Shown here piece after piece: positions 62,401-64,000 of a stretch of DNA of 64,000 nt (its first letter is position 1; each line of letters starts with the position of its first letter). The notes beneath the pieces are model-generated. The model was not told the DNA's origin and did not search any database. It saw only the letters and a list, made by a program, of their open reading frames with translations. The stretch covers positions 30,511,380 to 30,575,379 of the forward strand of contig OZ038398.1 in assembly GCA_964036045.1 (NCBI GenBank). The letters run 5' to 3'. Both the position numbers and the translations under genes were made by a program. The DNA comes from Eutreptiella sp. 'Long Island Sound 2002'. Lineage: Eukaryota; Euglenozoa; Euglenophyceae; Eutreptiales; Eutreptiaceae.

Positions 62401-64000
62401 GAAAATTCTCAGAAAATTCTCGGAAAATTCTCGGAAAATTGACGGAAAATTCTCGGAAAATTCTCGGAAAATTCTCGGAAAATTCTCGGAAAATTCTCGT
62501 CAAATTCCCGGAAAATTCTCGGAAAATTCTCGGAAAATTCTCGGAAAATTCTCGGAAAATTCTCGGAAAATTCTCGGAAAATTCTCGGAAAATTCTCGGA
62601 AAATTCTCGGAAAATTCTCGGAAAATTCTCAGAAAATTCTCGGAAAATTCTCGGAAAATTCTCGGAAAATTCTCGGAAAATTGACGGAAAATTCTCGGAA
62701 AATTCTGGGAAAATTCTCAGAAAATTCTCGGAAAATTCTCAGAAAATTCTCGGAGAATCCTCGGCAAATTCTCGGAAAATTCTCGGAAAATTCTCGGAAA
62801 ATTTTCAGAAAATTCTGGGAAAAATCTCGGAAAATTCTCGGAAAATTCTCGGAAAATTCTCAGAAAATTCTCGGAAAATTCTCGGAAAATTCTCGGAAAA
62901 TTCTGGGAAAATTCTCGGAAAATTCTCGGAAAATTCTCGGAAAATTCTCAGAAAAATTCTCAGAAAATTCTCGGAAAATTCTTGGAAAATTCTCGGAGAA
63001 TCCTCGGCAAATTCTCGGAAAATTCTCGGAAAATTCTCGGAAAATTCTCGGAAAATTCTGGGAAAAATCTCGGAAAATTCTCGGGAAATTCTCGGAAAAT
63101 TCTCAGAAAATTCTCGGAAAATTCTCGGAAAATTCACGGAAAATTCTCGGAAAATTCTCGGAAAATTCTCGGAAAATTCTCGGAAAATTCTCAGAAAATT
63201 CTCGGAAAATTCTCGGAAAATTCTCGGAAAATTCTCGGAAAATTCTCGGAAAATTCTCGGAAAATTCTCAGAAAATTCTCGGAAAATTCTCGGAAAATTC
63301 TTGGAAAATTCTCGGAAAATTCTCGGAAAATTGACGGAAAATTCTCGGAAAATTCTCGGAAAATTCTGGGAAAAATCTCGGAAAATTCTCGGAAAATTCG
63401 CGGAAAATTCTCAGAAAATTCTCGGAAAATTCTCGGAAAATTCTCGGCAAATTCTCGGAAAATTCTCGGAAAATTCTCGGAAAATTCTCGGAAAATTCTG
63501 GGAAAAATCTCGGAAAATTCTCGGAAAATTCTCGGAAAATTCTCAGAAAATTCTCGGAAAATTCTCGGAAAATTCTCAGAAAATTCTCGGAAAATTCCCG
63601 GAAAATTCTCGGAAAATTCTCGGAAAATTCTCGGAAAATTCTCCGAAAATTCTCGGAAAATTCTCGGAAAATTCTCGGAAAATTCTCGGAAAATTCTCGG
63701 AAAATTCTCGGAAAATTCTCAGAAAATTCTCGGAAAATTCTCGGAAAATTCTCGGAAAATTCTCGGAAAATTGACGGAAAATTCTCGGAAAATTCTCGGA
63801 AAATTCTCAGAAAATTCTCGGAAAATTCTCGGAAAATTCTCGGAAAATTATCGGAAAATTCTCGGAAAATTCTCGGAAAATTGACGGAAAATTCTCGGAA
63901 AATTCTCAGAAAATTCTCGGAAAATTCTCAGAAAATTCTCGGAAAATTCTCGGAAAATTCTCGGAAAATTCTCGGCAAATTCTCGGAAAATTCTCGGAAA
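59495..64000 (+). repeat. Super-repeat copy E, cut by the window end
   Basis: Boxes 59495, 59770, 60584, 60860, 61938, 62213 and 62752 follow copy D (43601, 43876, 44679, 44955, 46022, 46297, 46836). Landmarks: extra-A site (about 60,818; 62,949), TTCGCGG (61,253; 63,399), TCGTCAAATTCCC (62,499). The array continues past base 64,000. Confidence 0.75.
60800..64000 (+). repeat. About 2.14-kb tandem duplication, second copy incomplete
   Basis: The boxes 60860/62995 differ by 2,135 bp; TTCGCGG 61,253/63,399 and the solo CGGC unit that follows differ by 2,146 bp, a one-unit step. Both copies carry CAGAAAAATTCTCAG. It is the same class of event as the duplications in copies B and C: the extra-A landmark region is duplicated in all three. 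Confidence 0.83.

Larger units (their letters stand above)
195..63008 (+). repeat. Diagnostic box GGAGAATCCTCGGC, about 160 copies
   Basis: A strongly diverged unit pair, GGAGAATCC followed by CTCGGCAAATTC, recurs about 160 times. Starts include 195, 569, 910, 1151, 1382, 2020, 2295, 2691, 3110, 3517, 3792, 5125, 5400, 7050, 9383, 12749, 16017, 20861, 23391, 27100, 32555, 37484, 41390, 46022, 49146, 52039, 55372, 58318, 61938 and 62995. Spacings are almost always whole numbers of 11 bp (220, 231, 242, 275, 308, 363, 374, 407, 528), or these plus 1 where an extra A lies between. The box is the best landmark for the higher-order structure. Derived forms include GGAGAATCTTCGGC (14322, 37759, 39872, 41665, 62213), GGAGCATCC (43161), GGAGAATCCGCGGC (33423) and a form missing 2 bp (57066). 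About ten solo CTCGGCAAATTC units lack the first half. Confidence 0.92.
1..64000 (+). repeat. 11-bp satellite array, consensus ATTCTCGGAAA
   Basis: Every stretch reads as direct tandem copies of ATTCTCGGAAA (reverse complement TTTCCGAGAAT), about 5,800 units in one orientation. The unit holds one A4T2 tract, one CpG and 4 G/C in 11. Common variants keep the length: CTCAG for CTCGG, TTGACGG for TTCTCGG, CTGGGAAAAATC (C to G plus a T-to-A change), CTTGG, TTTTCGG, CTCCG, TTCCCGG, TTCACGG. Length changes are rare single-base events, for example +1 A near 150, 2,725, 4,066, 4,424 and 52,352, and -1 near 978, 29,400, 33,335 and 54,912. No interspersed element or unique sequence is visible, so every gene-free stretch in this window is this repeat. 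It is probably heterochromatic satellite DNA. Centromeric function cannot be shown from sequence. Confidence 0.98.

Noticed and set aside
195-63008. The GGAGAATCC box as a binding site (GGA/TCC dyad, NF-kappaB-like)
   Set aside because: The dyad is only 3 bp per arm, the fit to the kappaB consensus is partial, and the host is unknown. Kept as a structural marker only.
1-64000. CRISPR array
   Set aside because: The repeats are directly adjacent, with no unique spacers and no cas genes; an 11-bp unit is too short.
1-64000. Telomeric repeat array
   Set aside because: The unit has only GG, no run of three or more G on either strand, and is not of a telomeric type I know. Nested HORs of several kb are not a telomere feature.
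1-64000. Repeat-rich bacterial surface or ice-nucleation-type protein gene
   Set aside because: Such genes keep repeats in multiples of 3 bp and one frame. Here the unit is 11 bp with free 1-bp indels, and the repeat runs through the whole window with no gene ends.

Overview
The whole 64,000-base window is one uninterrupted tandem array of an 11-bp satellite monomer, consensus ATTCTCGGAAA (36% GC, one CpG per unit), roughly 5,800 units, all in the same orientation. It enters at base 1 and leaves at base 64,000, so both array ends lie outside. I see no unique sequence, transposon, RNA gene or credible protein gene. This is constitutive-heterochromatin-type satellite DNA (centromeric, pericentromeric or a heterochromatic block) of a eukaryote, from a long-read assembly. 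The species cannot be told from the sequence, and I do not recognise the monomer.

The array is far from random. A small set of variant units (TTGACGG, CTCAG, CTGGGAAAAATC, CTTGG, TTTTTGG, GGAGAATCCTCGGC) recurs at fixed spacings in whole numbers of 11 bp. About 160 copies of a diagnostic box, GGAGAATCCTCGG(C), mark modules every 100-1,100 bp. Box pairs 275 bp (25 units) apart occur about 39 times. The modules form higher-order repeats (HORs) at three scales: modules of about 170-400 bp; local tandem duplications of 869, 902, 1,133, 1,793, 1,838, 2,113, about 2,150 and about 6,200 bp; and a super-repeat of about 9-18 kb with a conserved order of private landmarks.

Layout: 1-2.3 kb, lead-in of the same type; about 2.3-15.2 kb, super-repeat copy A; about 15.2-33.4 kb, copy B (A plus nested duplications); about 33.4-43.1 kb, copy C; about 43.1-59.4 kb, copy D (with a 6.2-kb tandem doubling); about 59.5-64 kb, partial copy E. 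No segment is inverted.

Long open reading frames exist on both strands (up to 1,483 codons), but they are a by-product of a monomer with no stop in any frame. The features of interest are structural and evolutionary: nested HORs, helically phased AAAATT tracts with almost no TpA, a regular CpG lattice, and a monomer that resembles heat-shock-element and STAT-type dyads. I did no computed alignment; offsets come from reading landmark coordinates by eye and may be off by a base or two.
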